This document shows positions 9,234 to 16,993 of a DNA stretch of 32,205 nucleotides, one piece after another; position 1 is the stretch's first letter; every line of letters begins with the position of its first letter. The position numbers and the translations under genes are program-made. The DNA comes from Alphaproteobacteria bacterium TMED62 (GTDB lineage Bacteria > Pseudomonadota > Alphaproteobacteria > TMED109), in assembly GCA_002170595.1 (NCBI GenBank), contig NHDP01000006.1:53261-85465 (forward strand). Reading direction: 5' to 3'. Below the pieces are notes generated by a model. It saw only the letters and a list, made by a program, of their open reading frames with translations, had not been told where the DNA came from and searched no databases.

Positions 9234-9679
9234 AAAATATAATTGGTATTGAAAAGATTATATCTATGATGCCACATAGGTATCCTTTTTTATTAATTGA
9301 TAAATTGATAGACATTAAAAATGATGAATATGCTGTAGGGCTTAAAAATGTCACCATAAATGAGCCGTTTTTTGCGGGCCATTTTCCTGGTAAAAAAGTT
9401 ATGCCTGGCGTATTAATAGTAGAAAGTATGGCTCAAACTTCTGGTGCCCTAGTTGTTTCTTCGTATGGCGAAAAAGCAATGGGAAAACTGGTTTATTTTA
9501 TGAGCATTGATAAGGCTAGGTTTAGGCAATTAGTTGTACCAGGAGACCAGTTATTGATAGAAGTAAGAAAAAAACAATCTAGAAAACTTGTTTGGAAATT
9601 TGATTGCATGGCTAAAGTAGAGGAAAAGGTAGTTGCGGAAGCAATAATAACAGCAATGATAGCTGATACTAATGATTAA
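9230..9679 (+). CDS. fabZ: 3-hydroxyacyl-[ACP] dehydratase FabZ
   Basis: Hot-dog fold dehydratase acting in fatty acid elongation on 3-hydroxyacyl-ACP. MMPHRYPFLLIDK (residues 13-25) is the family start; AGHFPGKKVMPGVLIVESMAQ carries the catalytic His and Glu. The 149-residue length is normal. The ATG overlaps the lpxD stop (ATGA) and the end overlaps lpxA by 8 bp, so the lpxD-fabZ-lpxA block is tightly coupled. FabZ competes with LpxA and LpxD for 3-hydroxyacyl-ACP, a known reason for the shared operon. Confidence 0.97.
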   Translation: MKNIIGIEKIISMMPHRYPFLLIDKLIDIKNDEYAVGLKNVTINEPFFAGHFPGKKVMPGVLIVESMAQTSGALVVSSYGEKAMGKLVYFMSIDKARFRQLVVPGDQLLIEVRKKQSRKLVWKFDCMAKVEEKVVAEAIITAMIADTND

Positions 9680-10469
9680 CCAACATCATACTTCTATTAT
9701 TTCAAATAAAGCAGAATTAGGTTCTAATATTACTATAGGACCTTATTGTATAATTAATGAAAATGTAAAAATAGGTAATAATGTTAATTTAAAAGCACAT
9801 ATTTACATTGATGGTAATACTACTATTGGAAATAATTGTACTTTTTATCCTTACTGCTCTATAGGTTCTTCTCCACAAGACTTAAAGTATAAAGGTGAAA
9901 AGTCTATGTTGAAAATAGGAAATAATAATATCTTTAGAGAATATGTAACTGCTAATCCAGGTACTATAGGAGGAGGTTTAGAAACTATCATAGGCAATGA
10001 TTGTCTGTTTATGATAAGTTCTCATATAGCACATGACTGTAAAATAGGAAATAATGTTATTATGGTAAATAATGCATCTTTAGCAGGGCATGTTTTAATT
10101 GAAGATTATGCAATAATGGGTGCTATGTCAGGGGCGCATCAATTTTGTAGAATAGGAAAACATTCAATGATAGGTGGGCTTTCCGGAGTTGATAGTGATA
10201 TCATACCCTATGGGACTGTTATAGGAAATAGAGCATATTTATCTGGTCTTAACATTATCGGTTTAAAAAGAAGAGGCTTTTCTAAACCTATAATTCAAGG
10301 TCTTAGAAAAGCGTATGGTTTACTTTTTTCATCTCATGAAGGTACGTTTTCTGAAAGAGTAAAGGAGGTATCAGAGGAATTTACCAATAATGAACCAGTA
10401 AAAGAAATTGTAAATTTTCTTAAAAGTGAAAAATCTAGATCGATATGTAAACCTAAAGATGCAAATTAA
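9672..10469 (+). CDS. lpxA: UDP-N-acetylglucosamine acyltransferase LpxA
   Basis: First enzyme of lipid A synthesis, adding a 3-hydroxyacyl chain to UDP-GlcNAc. It is a homotrimer of left-handed beta helices; hexapeptide repeats run from residue ~10 (LGSNITIGPYCII) to ~185. The catalytic His lies in SSHIAHDCKIGNNV. IGSSPQDLKYKGE and the GLKRRGFS segment before the C-terminal helical domain are family marks. The 265-residue length is normal. The ATG lies inside the last codons of fabZ, and its own stop overlaps lpxI by 11 bp. Confidence 0.97.
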   Translation: MINQHHTSIISNKAELGSNITIGPYCIINENVKIGNNVNLKAHIYIDGNTTIGNNCTFYPYCSIGSSPQDLKYKGEKSMLKIGNNNIFREYVTANPGTIGGGLETIIGNDCLFMISSHIAHDCKIGNNVIMVNNASLAGHVLIEDYAIMGAMSGAHQFCRIGKHSMIGGLSGVDSDIIPYGTVIGNRAYLSGLNIIGLKRRGFSKPIIQGLRKAYGLLFSSHEGTFSERVKEVSEEFTNNEPVKEIVNFLKSEKSRSICKPKDAN

Positions 10470-11277
10470 AGGTATTAGGTTAGCTATAATTGCAGGTGGT
10501 GGAGATTTAGTATTAAGTTGTATTAAAAGCTGTCATAAACAAAATATAAATATATTTTTAATTGGGATTGATGGTTTTTATAAAAATTCAATTTATGAAC
10601 CAAACCTAACTTTAAATTTAAATGAAATAGGTAATATATTTTCTATATTAAAAGACAAAAAAATTAAAAATATATTATTTATTGGAAGTATTCAAAAACC
10701 TAATTTATATAGTTTAAGGCCAAATTTATTAACAGTTTATTATATATCATTGATTTTATTAAATTATTTTAGAGGAGATGATAATTTACTTACAAAAATA
10801 TTTAATATTTTTATTAAAAAAGGTTTTAAAGTTTTAGATGTTAGAAACTTATTAAAAGATAATATAGCTAATAATTTATATAATAATTTAGAAAATTATA
10901 AAAAAAATATTAATTTAAAACAACTTACGGATTACTTTAATTTAGCAAAAAAAATTGGTTCTTTAGACAAAGGACAGGCAGTAATTGTAAGTAAAGGAGA
11001 TGTTTTATTAAAAGAAGATAGAAAAGGTACAGATCATTTAATTTATAGGTATAAATTATTAAATAGAGAAAATGAATTTAGTATTTTAGTAAAGATATCT
11101 AAACCAAATCAAAACCTTTATTTTGATTTACCAACAATAGGTCCAAATACAATTAAAAATATATTTTCATCTGGTATTAAAGGAATTGTAGTTGAAAAAA
11201 ATAAATCTTTAATAGCAAAACCTAAAGAAACATTTAAATTAATCAAAAAGTATAAGCTTTTTTATTATGCACTCTAA
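10459..11277 (+). CDS. lpxI: UDP-2,3-diacylglucosamine pyrophosphatase LpxI
   Basis: Lipid A pathway hydrolase (former DUF1009) that cuts UDP-2,3-diacylglucosamine to lipid X. It is the non-homologous replacement of LpxH found in Alphaproteobacteria. The N-terminal domain begins IRLAIIAGGGDLV. The C-terminal domain contains GSLDKGQAVIVSKGDVLLKED and GTDHLI, then KISKPNQNLYFDLPTIGPNTI and GIKGIVVE, all conserved in LpxI. The ORF track starts at 10426, 44 bp inside lpxA; the ATG at 10459 (MQIKGIRLAIIAGGG) starts just before the conserved strand and is preferred, giving 272 aa. The sequence is divergent and Asn/Lys-rich but keeps the key blocks. Confidence 0.9.
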   Translation: MQIKGIRLAIIAGGGDLVLSCIKSCHKQNINIFLIGIDGFYKNSIYEPNLTLNLNEIGNIFSILKDKKIKNILFIGSIQKPNLYSLRPNLLTVYYISLILLNYFRGDDNLLTKIFNIFIKKGFKVLDVRNLLKDNIANNLYNNLENYKKNINLKQLTDYFNLAKKIGSLDKGQAVIVSKGDVLLKEDRKGTDHLIYRYKLLNRENEFSILVKISKPNQNLYFDLPTIGPNTIKNIFSSGIKGIVVEKNKSLIAKPKETFKLIKKYKLFYYAL

Positions 11278-12400
11278 AAAGAAAATTTTTGTAATAGCTG
11301 GTGAGATCTCTGGAGATCAACTAGGAGCGACTTTTTTAAATAACATTAAAAAAAGTAAAAAAGTAGAGCTACATGGTATAGGGGGAAGTAAATTACTCAA
11401 ATTAGGTTTAATTCCTATATTTAATATGGATAGAATATCTGTTATGGGGTTAATTGAAGTAATTCCTAAAATCCCTGAATTACTGTTTCTAATAAATTTT
11501 ACAATAAAAAAAATAATTGAAATTAATCCAGACTTAATAATTACAATAGATTCTCCAGGATTTAATTTTAGAGTACTAAAAAAACTTAATAAAATTAAAC
11601 CCAATCTCCAAAACATTCATATTGTAGCTCCTTCGGTTTGGGCTTGGAAGGCTAGTCGTGCTAAAAGTATTTCTGCCTATGTTAATAATTTATTTGTATT
11701 ATTTCCTTTTGAAAAAAAATATTTCATTCCACATGGGATTAAAACTCATTTTATAGGACATCCTTTAGTTGAGATAATTAAAAGCAATAATAATTTTAGT
11801 AACAATTATAAAAAAAAATATATTTCTATATTTCCGGGGAGTAGAAGGTTTGAAATAATAAATCATTTGGAGCTAATATTGGGTTCAATATCTGAAGTTA
11901 GCACTAATCATGATTATTTAGTCGTAGCTGTTGAAAATCATATTTCATTAATAGAGACTATTATTAAAAAATATAAATTGAATAAGCTTATTAAAATAAT
12001 ACCTAGGTCTAGAAAAGAAGAGGCTATTAATAATAGCATTTTAGCTATTGCCGTATCTGGTACTATAACTTTAGAGTTAGCATTAAATAAAATACCATTT
12101 TTTACCGTTTATAAATTAAATTTTTTGAGCTATTTTTTTTTAAAGAATTTAGTATTTGTAAAATATATTACTTTAGTGAATATTATATTTAATAAGCAAA
12201 TTGTTCCAGAGTTAATACAGAAAAAATTTAATAAAGATAATATAAAAAAATATCTTTTTATATTATTGAAAAAAGAAAAAGATTATAAATATCAACTGGA
12301 AAAATTTAAGGAACTAGAAAATTTGTTAAAAAATAATAACAAACTTCCTTCTTATTTAGCTTCAAATTTAATAAAAAAAATATTAGAAATTAGAAAATAA
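11267..12400 (+). CDS. lpxB: Lipid-A-disaccharide synthase LpxB
   Basis: GT19 glycosyltransferase condensing lipid X with UDP-2,3-diacylglucosamine to the lipid A disaccharide at the inner membrane face. Conserved blocks are GEISGDQLGA at the N-terminus, DRISVMGLIEVIPK, IDSPGFNFRVLKKL, the strongly conserved APSVWAWKASR, FPGSRRFEI, and the C-terminal AVSGTITLELAL with a following QIVPELIQ. The 377-residue length is normal. It starts 11 bp inside lpxI and ends the + strand run; the next gene is convergent with only 12 bp between. The citrate synthase or DNA polymerase genes that often follow lpxB in this class are absent here. Confidence 0.95.
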   Translation: MHSKKKIFVIAGEISGDQLGATFLNNIKKSKKVELHGIGGSKLLKLGLIPIFNMDRISVMGLIEVIPKIPELLFLINFTIKKIIEINPDLIITIDSPGFNFRVLKKLNKIKPNLQNIHIVAPSVWAWKASRAKSISAYVNNLFVLFPFEKKYFIPHGIKTHFIGHPLVEIIKSNNNFSNNYKKKYISIFPGSRRFEIINHLELILGSISEVSTNHDYLVVAVENHISLIETIIKKYKLNKLIKIIPRSRKEEAINNSILAIAVSGTITLELALNKIPFFTVYKLNFLSYFFLKNLVFVKYITLVNIIFNKQIVPELIQKKFNKDNIKKYLFILLKKEKDYKYQLEKFKELENLLKNNNKLPSYLASNLIKKILEIRK

Positions 12401-12412
12401 AATAATTATTTA

Positions 12413-13087
12413 TTAGTCTTCAAAGATCAATTCTGTATTTTTAAAGAGTGATCCAGATAATATTTTATTTACTTTTAATTCTTTAAACTCTTCTGAAAAT
12501 TTTAATTTAATATTATTAAGCTCACAAATCAAATCTGAACTATTAGAAATAATAAAAAATTTATTATTATTATTTTTACTTATTTTTTTTGATTTTTTTT
12601 CGTGAGATGTACATTTATCGTTTACATCTCCAGAAAGATTAAATACTAGTTTATTATTTACATTAGTTCTAAAAGAAACTTTATTATTTATTTGCATTAA
12701 CCTACTTTTAGAAAGGGTAAGCTTTTTTTCTGATATCTTTTCAATTAGTCTGTTACTATCGTAACTGGGTCCTACAAACGCTAAAATAATATTTTTTTCT
12801 TCATTTATCTGGTCAATCCACATTAAAGCATAATCAATTCTAGCTAAAGGTTTTTTATGCTTAGTAAAATAAATATCAATACCTCCTTTTAAAGTATCAG
12901 TCATTATAATATCTTCAGATAGATATTTTTTTAGTGAATTCTTTTCCCATTCCACATTAATTGTAAGTAATGTTCCTTTTTCAAATTTATATGGTGGCAG
13001 AGGTAGTGATGTGTTAGGTGCTGGAGCCCCTGCATAAAGTTTCAAATTTAATACTAAAGTTAGTATAACCAATAAGATAAATTTCAT
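12413..13087 (-). CDS. Secreted protein of unknown function
   Basis: I do not recognise this family. The 224-residue product starts with a clear signal peptide (MKFILLVILTLVLNLKLYAGA, cleavage probably after LYA or AGA), so it should be periplasmic or surface-located. The mature part begins with a Pro-rich stretch (APNTSLPLPPY), then alternating strand-like segments including INVEWEKNS and YALMWIDQINEEKN. It has two Cys (near CTSHEKK and LICELNN) that could form a disulphide. A Lys/Asn-rich low-complexity patch lies near residue 165-175. It faces lpxB tail to tail and is upstream of nothing on its own strand within 12 bp, so it is probably monocistronic. Confidence 0.75.
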   Translation of the reverse strand: MKFILLVILTLVLNLKLYAGAPAPNTSLPLPPYKFEKGTLLTINVEWEKNSLKKYLSEDIIMTDTLKGGIDIYFTKHKKPLARIDYALMWIDQINEEKNIILAFVGPSYDSNRLIEKISEKKLTLSKSRLMQINNKVSFRTNVNNKLVFNLSGDVNDKCTSHEKKSKKISKNNNNKFFIISNSSDLICELNNIKLKFSEEFKELKVNKILSGSLFKNTELIFED

Positions 13088-13121
13088 AATATATATATTA
13101 GTATCAGAAAATATATAAAGT

Positions 13122-13154
13122 GAAAGTAATTTTAAATATAAAGATATTACTTTT
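13122..13154 (-). terminator. Possible weak terminator hairpin after the downstream TRAP binding-protein gene
   Basis: AAAGTAAT (13123-13130) is a perfect inverted repeat of ATTACTTT (13146-13153), with an inner TTTA/TAAA pair. It lies 8-39 bp past the stop of the minus-strand gene at 13161. On that strand the stem is followed by an AT-rich but not pure-U stretch. The stem has few G-C pairs, so this is only a candidate. Confidence 0.3.
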
Positions 13155-13160
13155 TAATGA

Positions 13161-14276
13161 TTATACGTTTTCTAATCGAAGTTTCATATATTCAGTATCT
13201 GAATATTTATGGTATTCATTAAACAGTTTAATGTTTTTTTTCCAACTATCATAAATATACTTGTAATCGGAATTTCCAACTTGATTTTCTTTTACAATAT
13301 TTTCTGAATTTAAAAAAAACATTTTTACAATTTTAGGCGAAAAGCTCCTTACACTTATATTATGCTCTTTTTTAAGAAGTCTCAGTGCTTTAGCGTTTTT
13401 ATAAAAGTATTCAGTAAATACTTCTAAGTAACTTGCATATGAAGCATTTTCAATTATTACTTTATATTCAATAGGCAAATTCTCCCATATTCTTTTATTT
13501 ATCATAAATTCACATAAAGTATTTGGTTCATGTATACCTGGTCCATAATAATATTTAGCAACTTTATGAAACCCCATAATAGTATCTGGCCAAGGACCTG
13601 CCCACTCTGCTGCATCTATTACACCTAGTTTTAAAGAATTTACGACTTCTCCCCCAGATAAGTTTACTGATGTTCCTCCTAATCTGTTAATAATTTCTCC
13701 CCCTAAACCTGGTATACGCATTTTTAATCCTTGAAAATCTTCTAATGTATTTATTTCTTTGTTATACCATCCTCCCATTGTGGTGCCTGTGTTTCCTGCT
13801 GGAAAGCCTTTTAGATTAAATTTGCTATATAAATTATCCCATAATAATTGACCTTCACCATGTTTTAACCAAATGAAAATTTCTTTTGCTGTCATTCCTC
13901 CTGGTATACAACCAAAAAATGAAATAGCTTTATTTTTTGATAGCCAATAAATGGGAGCAGTATACGCACAATCCGCAACTTGTTCTCTTACTGCATCAAA
14001 GACTTGAAATGCTGGCACTAATTCTCCAGCAGCGTAATGGGTAATTTTTATTTTACCTAAAGACATTTGTTCTATTTTTTTTGCAAGTCTTTGAGCAGGT
14101 ATATCCGTATCAGGTAAATTTTTTGGAAAAGAAGTAACCATTTTTAAATGAATATTTGGCAGTTTGTTAGAAGAAACTTTAGATATATTATTTTGGTTGC
14201 TGCAAGCAGCTAGATATGAGGCAGGAGAAATAAATAATAACTTTTTTAATAAATCTCTTCTATTATTTTTAATCAA
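13161..14276 (-). CDS. TRAP transporter solute-binding protein (DctP/TakP-like), paralogue 1
   Basis: Extracytoplasmic binding protein of a TRAP transporter, resembling the 2-oxo/monocarboxylate-binding TakP branch. The N-terminus has NNRRDLLKK (twin Arg) and a lipobox LAAC with Cys25, so a Tat-exported lipoprotein is plausible. Family marks are GNTGTTMGGW, the ligand Arg block LKMRIPGLGGE, AAEWAGPW and VAKYYYGPGIHEP. The 371-residue length is normal. The start is TTG at 14276 with AAGGA 6 nt upstream. It is a clear paralogue of the 15126-16253 gene (shared MGGW, KMRIPG, KYYYGPGIHEP). No DctQ or DctM membrane subunit is encoded in the window, so its permease must be elsewhere or absent. The substrate is not decided by sequence. 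Confidence 0.9.
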   Translation of the reverse strand: MIKNNRRDLLKKLLFISPASYLAACSNQNNISKVSSNKLPNIHLKMVTSFPKNLPDTDIPAQRLAKKIEQMSLGKIKITHYAAGELVPAFQVFDAVREQVADCAYTAPIYWLSKNKAISFFGCIPGGMTAKEIFIWLKHGEGQLLWDNLYSKFNLKGFPAGNTGTTMGGWYNKEINTLEDFQGLKMRIPGLGGEIINRLGGTSVNLSGGEVVNSLKLGVIDAAEWAGPWPDTIMGFHKVAKYYYGPGIHEPNTLCEFMINKRIWENLPIEYKVIIENASYASYLEVFTEYFYKNAKALRLLKKEHNISVRSFSPKIVKMFFLNSENIVKENQVGNSDYKYIYDSWKKNIKLFNEYHKYSDTEYMKLRLENV

Positions 14277-14393
14277 TTTAAATCCTTAAGTTCTAATTGT
14301 TAAACATAAATATAAATTACTTTATAATAGATAAATTAGAATTTGCATTATCGTTTTCTTTAATAGTATGAATTTTTAATTCTTATTAATTTT

Positions 14394-14409
14394 ATAATAT
14401 ATCATATAA
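14394..14409 (-). repeat. 16 bp repeat upstream of TRAP paralogue 1
   Basis: ATAATATATCATATAA occurs identically here and at 16427-16442. On the minus strand it reads TTATATGATATATTAT and lies about 118 bp upstream of the start of the TRAP gene at 14276. A shared operator or promoter element of the two paralogues is possible; chance is not excluded in such AT-rich DNA. Confidence 0.4.
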
Positions 14410-14731
14410 ATGTTAAAATAACTTATTATTTTTTTTAAAACCAATTTATTATTTAGTTTTAAAGTTATTGTCTTTAATACATAGTTTTATGACACAAACA
14501 GACATATTTTTAGATATAGATTTTCCCATTGATTGGTAGTACAAATATATTTATTTACTAGCGTCTCCAAAAGCTATTTTCATTGCTATACTTTAAAATA
14601 ACTATTTTAGAAAATTTATTACATAATTATATTAATTTTTGAATGAGTTGGGTCATTCTAATTTTTATTTTATTTTCGATGTTATTTATATTTAGTGTTA
14701 ATTTCTACACAGTATTATTTATATAATATTG

Positions 14732-14753
14732 TAATTTATAATTTTATAAATTA
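14732..14753. repeat. AT-only 22 bp palindrome
   Basis: TAATTTATAA and TTATAAATTA are perfect 10 bp arms separated by TT. It lies about 100 bp past the stop of the small membrane protein gene (14852). It could be a protein-binding site or part of a 3' end; it has no G-C pairs, so it is a poor terminator. Confidence 0.35.
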
Positions 14754-14851
14754 TAGAAGGTTTACTTTAGTATAGAATAGCTTTTTGCAATGGTAGTGTA
14801 TAAGATTATTAGATAATAAATTATAATTGCTATAATAATTTGTATTAAAAT

Positions 14852-15112
14852 TTAAAAAACTGAATAGAATTTAATTATACCAAACATTAGTATAGTAGAA
14901 CAAACAGTGTTTAGAACTATTAATGATCTATCATGCCATAAATAGCCTACAAATGTCCAAAGTACCGTACCTATAAATGATAATACTAGATCATAAGGTG
15001 AAAGAAACATGTTACTTCTAAACATTAATCCTGTAACTATAAAAAAAGTTGCAATCCACTTCACATACCATGAGAGGTCTCCTTTTGGAGTAATTTTTTT
15101 TATATCTTTCAT
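14852..15112 (-). CDS. Small multi-pass membrane protein
   Basis: An 86-residue protein with a short polar N-terminus (KKITPKGDLSWYVKW) and about three hydrophobic segments (WIATFFIVTGLMF, LVLSFIGTVLWTFVGYLW, LIVLNTVCSTILMFGII). It lacks a signal peptide and probably sits in the inner membrane. From memory it resembles small alphaproteobacterial membrane proteins (DUF6552-like, some misnamed uroporphyrinogen decarboxylase in databases); I could not verify this. It lies 13 bp downstream of the TRAP binding-protein gene on the same strand, so co-transcription is likely. It is too short and lacks the features of a DctQ subunit, which has four helices in about 150-200 residues. Its function is unknown. 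Confidence 0.8.
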   Translation of the reverse strand: MKDIKKITPKGDLSWYVKWIATFFIVTGLMFRSNMFLSPYDLVLSFIGTVLWTFVGYLWHDRSLIVLNTVCSTILMFGIIKFYSVF

Positions 15113-15125
15113 TTTTTTTTAATTT

Positions 15126-16253
15126 TTAAATATTATTGGCAGCAATTCTTTCTTTAATATAACCAAAGTCAGAAAATTTTTGATAATTATTGAATTTAGT
15201 TAATGAATTGTGCCAACTTATATAAATTTCATTATGAATATCACCAAGCGAAGAAAACTCTTCAATAACATTTCTTGAAATTTCAAACATTTTCTTCATT
15301 ATTTCTGTGCTAAAACTAAGTACTCTAATATTATATTTATCTCTTAACTCTTCTAATGACAAAGAGTTATAGTATAAGAATTCTGCTAAGCTTTCTATGT
15401 AAACTGAATGACAAGATCTTTTTATTATTTCCTTTAAATTATCAGGTAGTAGATTCCATTTGTTTATATTCATTATTAGTTCATTTGCAGTTCCTGGTTC
15501 ATGAATCCCCGGTCCATAATAATATTTTGCTATTTTATGTAAACCAGAAATTTTATCAACCCATGGTCCAACCCACTCAGTTGCATCTATTACGCCTTGT
15601 TGAAGTGCAGGCATAATTTCACCTGGAGGTATATTGATAGCAGTCCCTCCAAGTCTATTAATAATTTCAGCACCAATTCCAGGTATTCTCATTTTAAGAC
15701 CGTTAAAGTCATTCAAAGAATTTATCTCCGATTTAAACCATCCTCCCATTTGAACTCCAGTATTACCACACAATATTGCTTTTAAATTAAATTTAGAATA
15801 AAGTTTATCCCAAAGCTCTTGACCGCCACCAAAGTTAATCCACGAAAACTTTTCTATGCCTGTCATACCACCTGGCACAGTACAAAAAAACGGTATTGCT
15901 TTATGTTTAGATATCCAATAGTATGGAGCGGACACACCACAATCAATTGTACCATTTCTTACTGCATCAAATATTTCAAATGCAGGAATAATTTCTCCAG
16001 CACCAAAATGATCTATTAATAATTGTCCGTCTGATGCTTTTTCAATATAGCTTTTTAGTTTTTGAGCATTTAAATCTGAACCAGGAAAGTTTTTAGGAAA
16101 AGCCGTACTCATTTTCCATTTTATTATATTTTTTTTGATATTGGTTGCTTTTGATGGCTTATCTGGGGTGCCTCCATTACAACAATTTAGAGCTAATGAA
16201 GATGAAGCAACTGCTATACTTCCGAGTAAAAATTTTCTTCTGTTTTTTTTCAT
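15126..16253 (-). CDS. TRAP transporter solute-binding protein (DctP/TakP-like), paralogue 2
   Basis: The 375-residue paralogue of the 13161-14276 product. The N-terminus carries a Tat-like KKNRRKFLLG followed by a hydrophobic stretch ending in LALNCC (Cys24-25), so either a Tat substrate or a lipoprotein with an imperfect lipobox. Conserved blocks are GNTGVQMGGW, LKMRIPGIGAE (ligand Arg), ATEWVGPW and IAKYYYGPGIHEPG. EWVGPW fits the TakP pattern more closely than the EWAGPW of paralogue 1, so the two may bind different 2-oxo or carboxylic acids. The small membrane protein gene follows after 13 bp. No TRAP permease subunits are nearby. Plus-strand ORFs at 15356-16019 are shadows. Confidence 0.92.
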   Translation of the reverse strand: MKKNRRKFLLGSIAVASSSLALNCCNGGTPDKPSKATNIKKNIIKWKMSTAFPKNFPGSDLNAQKLKSYIEKASDGQLLIDHFGAGEIIPAFEIFDAVRNGTIDCGVSAPYYWISKHKAIPFFCTVPGGMTGIEKFSWINFGGGQELWDKLYSKFNLKAILCGNTGVQMGGWFKSEINSLNDFNGLKMRIPGIGAEIINRLGGTAINIPPGEIMPALQQGVIDATEWVGPWVDKISGLHKIAKYYYGPGIHEPGTANELIMNINKWNLLPDNLKEIIKRSCHSVYIESLAEFLYYNSLSLEELRDKYNIRVLSFSTEIMKKMFEISRNVIEEFSSLGDIHNEIYISWHNSLTKFNNYQKFSDFGYIKERIAANNI

Positions 16254-16319
16254 TCAAGGATTTTAGCATATTAATGATTAAATAACTATTTGTTGTTATT
16301 TTTTTTTAATAGATAACAT

Positions 16320-16331
16320 TACTTATAAGTA
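16320..16331. repeat. 12 bp palindrome upstream of TRAP paralogue 2
   Basis: TACTTATAAGTA is a perfect 12 bp palindrome about 65-80 bp upstream of the TRAP gene that starts at 16253. Its place fits an operator, but no regulator gene is adjacent and short AT palindromes are common here. Confidence 0.3.
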
Positions 16332-16426
16332 CAATATTTTTTTCTCTATTTGGAACGGTTGCTTTTAAAATGTATTAATGTTTATACAATATGAAGTTTA
16401 TGCAAAACTATTACTATTTAAAGGGC

Positions 16427-16442
16427 ATAATATATCATATAA
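16427..16442 (-). repeat. 16 bp repeat upstream of TRAP paralogue 2
   Basis: ATAATATATCATATAA, the second copy of the motif at 14394-14409, about 174 bp upstream of the TRAP start at 16253. The flanks differ, so the identity is limited to the 16 bp and is not just a duplicated upstream region. Confidence 0.4.
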
Positions 16443-16488
16443 GAACTATAAATTTCAGATAATGAATGAATATACTTCTTGTTAACCA

Positions 16489-16899
16489 TCATCTTCTGGT
16501 GCCTTTCAAAGCAAAATACAAGCCTCCCACCCATAAAAAAACATGCAAATTATCATAAAGTATTACATCCATAAATGACTCAGGCCTACTTATCCATATT
16601 ACTCCAGTAGTGATGCAGCCTACTGTAAAGCCACTAAACCTAGTTATTAAATCACCTAACCAATCAAGTGGATGTTTTTTTAAAATTATAAGCCCTCCTA
16701 TGATTAAACCAAAACCAGCACCTAATTCACCATATGCAACAAACCACCATACCAAATATGGTAAATCATAGGTTTGAGCATCTTCTAATGTTACTGGAAA
16801 TTTTGATATTCCTTGTTGTATAAATACTATAGAAAGAGGTAACCTTAATAGCCAGTGTGAAAAGGAAAATGATGGTATATTATTTAAAATTTGTTTCAT
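16489..16899 (-). CDS. DoxX-like membrane protein
   Basis: A 136-residue inner-membrane protein with about four helices. HWLLRLPLSIVFIQQGISKF resembles the DoxX start (an R...G..F...G..K pattern), followed by GELGAGFGLIIGGL, which matches the DoxX E-x-x-G-G/A motif, and ITRFSGFTVGCITTGVIW. DoxX-family proteins are linked to quinone or thiosulphate oxidation and membrane redox stress, but most members have no proven function. It faces away from the gene at 16994 across a 94 bp divergent spacer. On the minus strand that spacer has TTGAAA (16972-16967) 18 nt before TATATA, a possible promoter. Confidence 0.75.
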   Translation of the reverse strand: MKQILNNIPSFSFSHWLLRLPLSIVFIQQGISKFPVTLEDAQTYDLPYLVWWFVAYGELGAGFGLIIGGLIILKKHPLDWLGDLITRFSGFTVGCITTGVIWISRPESFMDVILYDNLHVFLWVGGLYFALKGTRR

Positions 16900-16993
16900 T
16901 TTATTTTTACTTTTATTACATAGATAATAGCATTAATTACTTTATATACTAATTAAATTATACTTTTTTCAAGATTTTTATTATAGTAATTTT

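Larger units (their letters stand above)
14277..14851. other. 575 bp gene-poor interval
   Basis: The longest non-coding stretch in the window. It holds a 16 bp motif also found upstream of the second TRAP gene (14394-14409), an interrupted minus-strand frame (14449-14583), a small GAATGA/TCATTC inverted repeat (14641-14658) and a 22 bp AT-only palindrome (14732-14753). The promoter of the minus-strand gene starting at 14276 and the 3' end of the transcript from 15112 must lie here. I see no tRNA or other recognisable RNA gene. Confidence 0.7.

Noticed and set aside
12393-12412. AAATAATTATTT palindrome between lpxB and the convergent gene as a bidirectional terminator
   Set aside because: No G-C pairs and no proper U tract; the palindrome is expected by chance in this composition.
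14489-14539. 16-codon plus-strand frame MTQTDIFLDIDFPIDW
   Set aside because: It looks protein-like but is very short, has no Shine-Dalgarno, and overlaps the interrupted minus-strand frame; evidence is too thin.
14641-14658. GAATGA/TCATTC hairpin followed by T-rich sequence
   Set aside because: A 6 bp stem with two G-C pairs is too weak for a terminator, and no plus-strand gene ends nearby.
14643-14726. 27-codon hydrophobic frame starting MSWVILIF on the plus strand
   Set aside because: T-rich DNA gives such hydrophobic frames by chance, and no ribosome site precedes the ATG.
15356-16019. Three plus-strand ORFs (62-86 aa) over the TRAP gene
   Set aside because: They lie antisense to a strongly conserved binding protein and have no domain pattern, signal or ribosome site.
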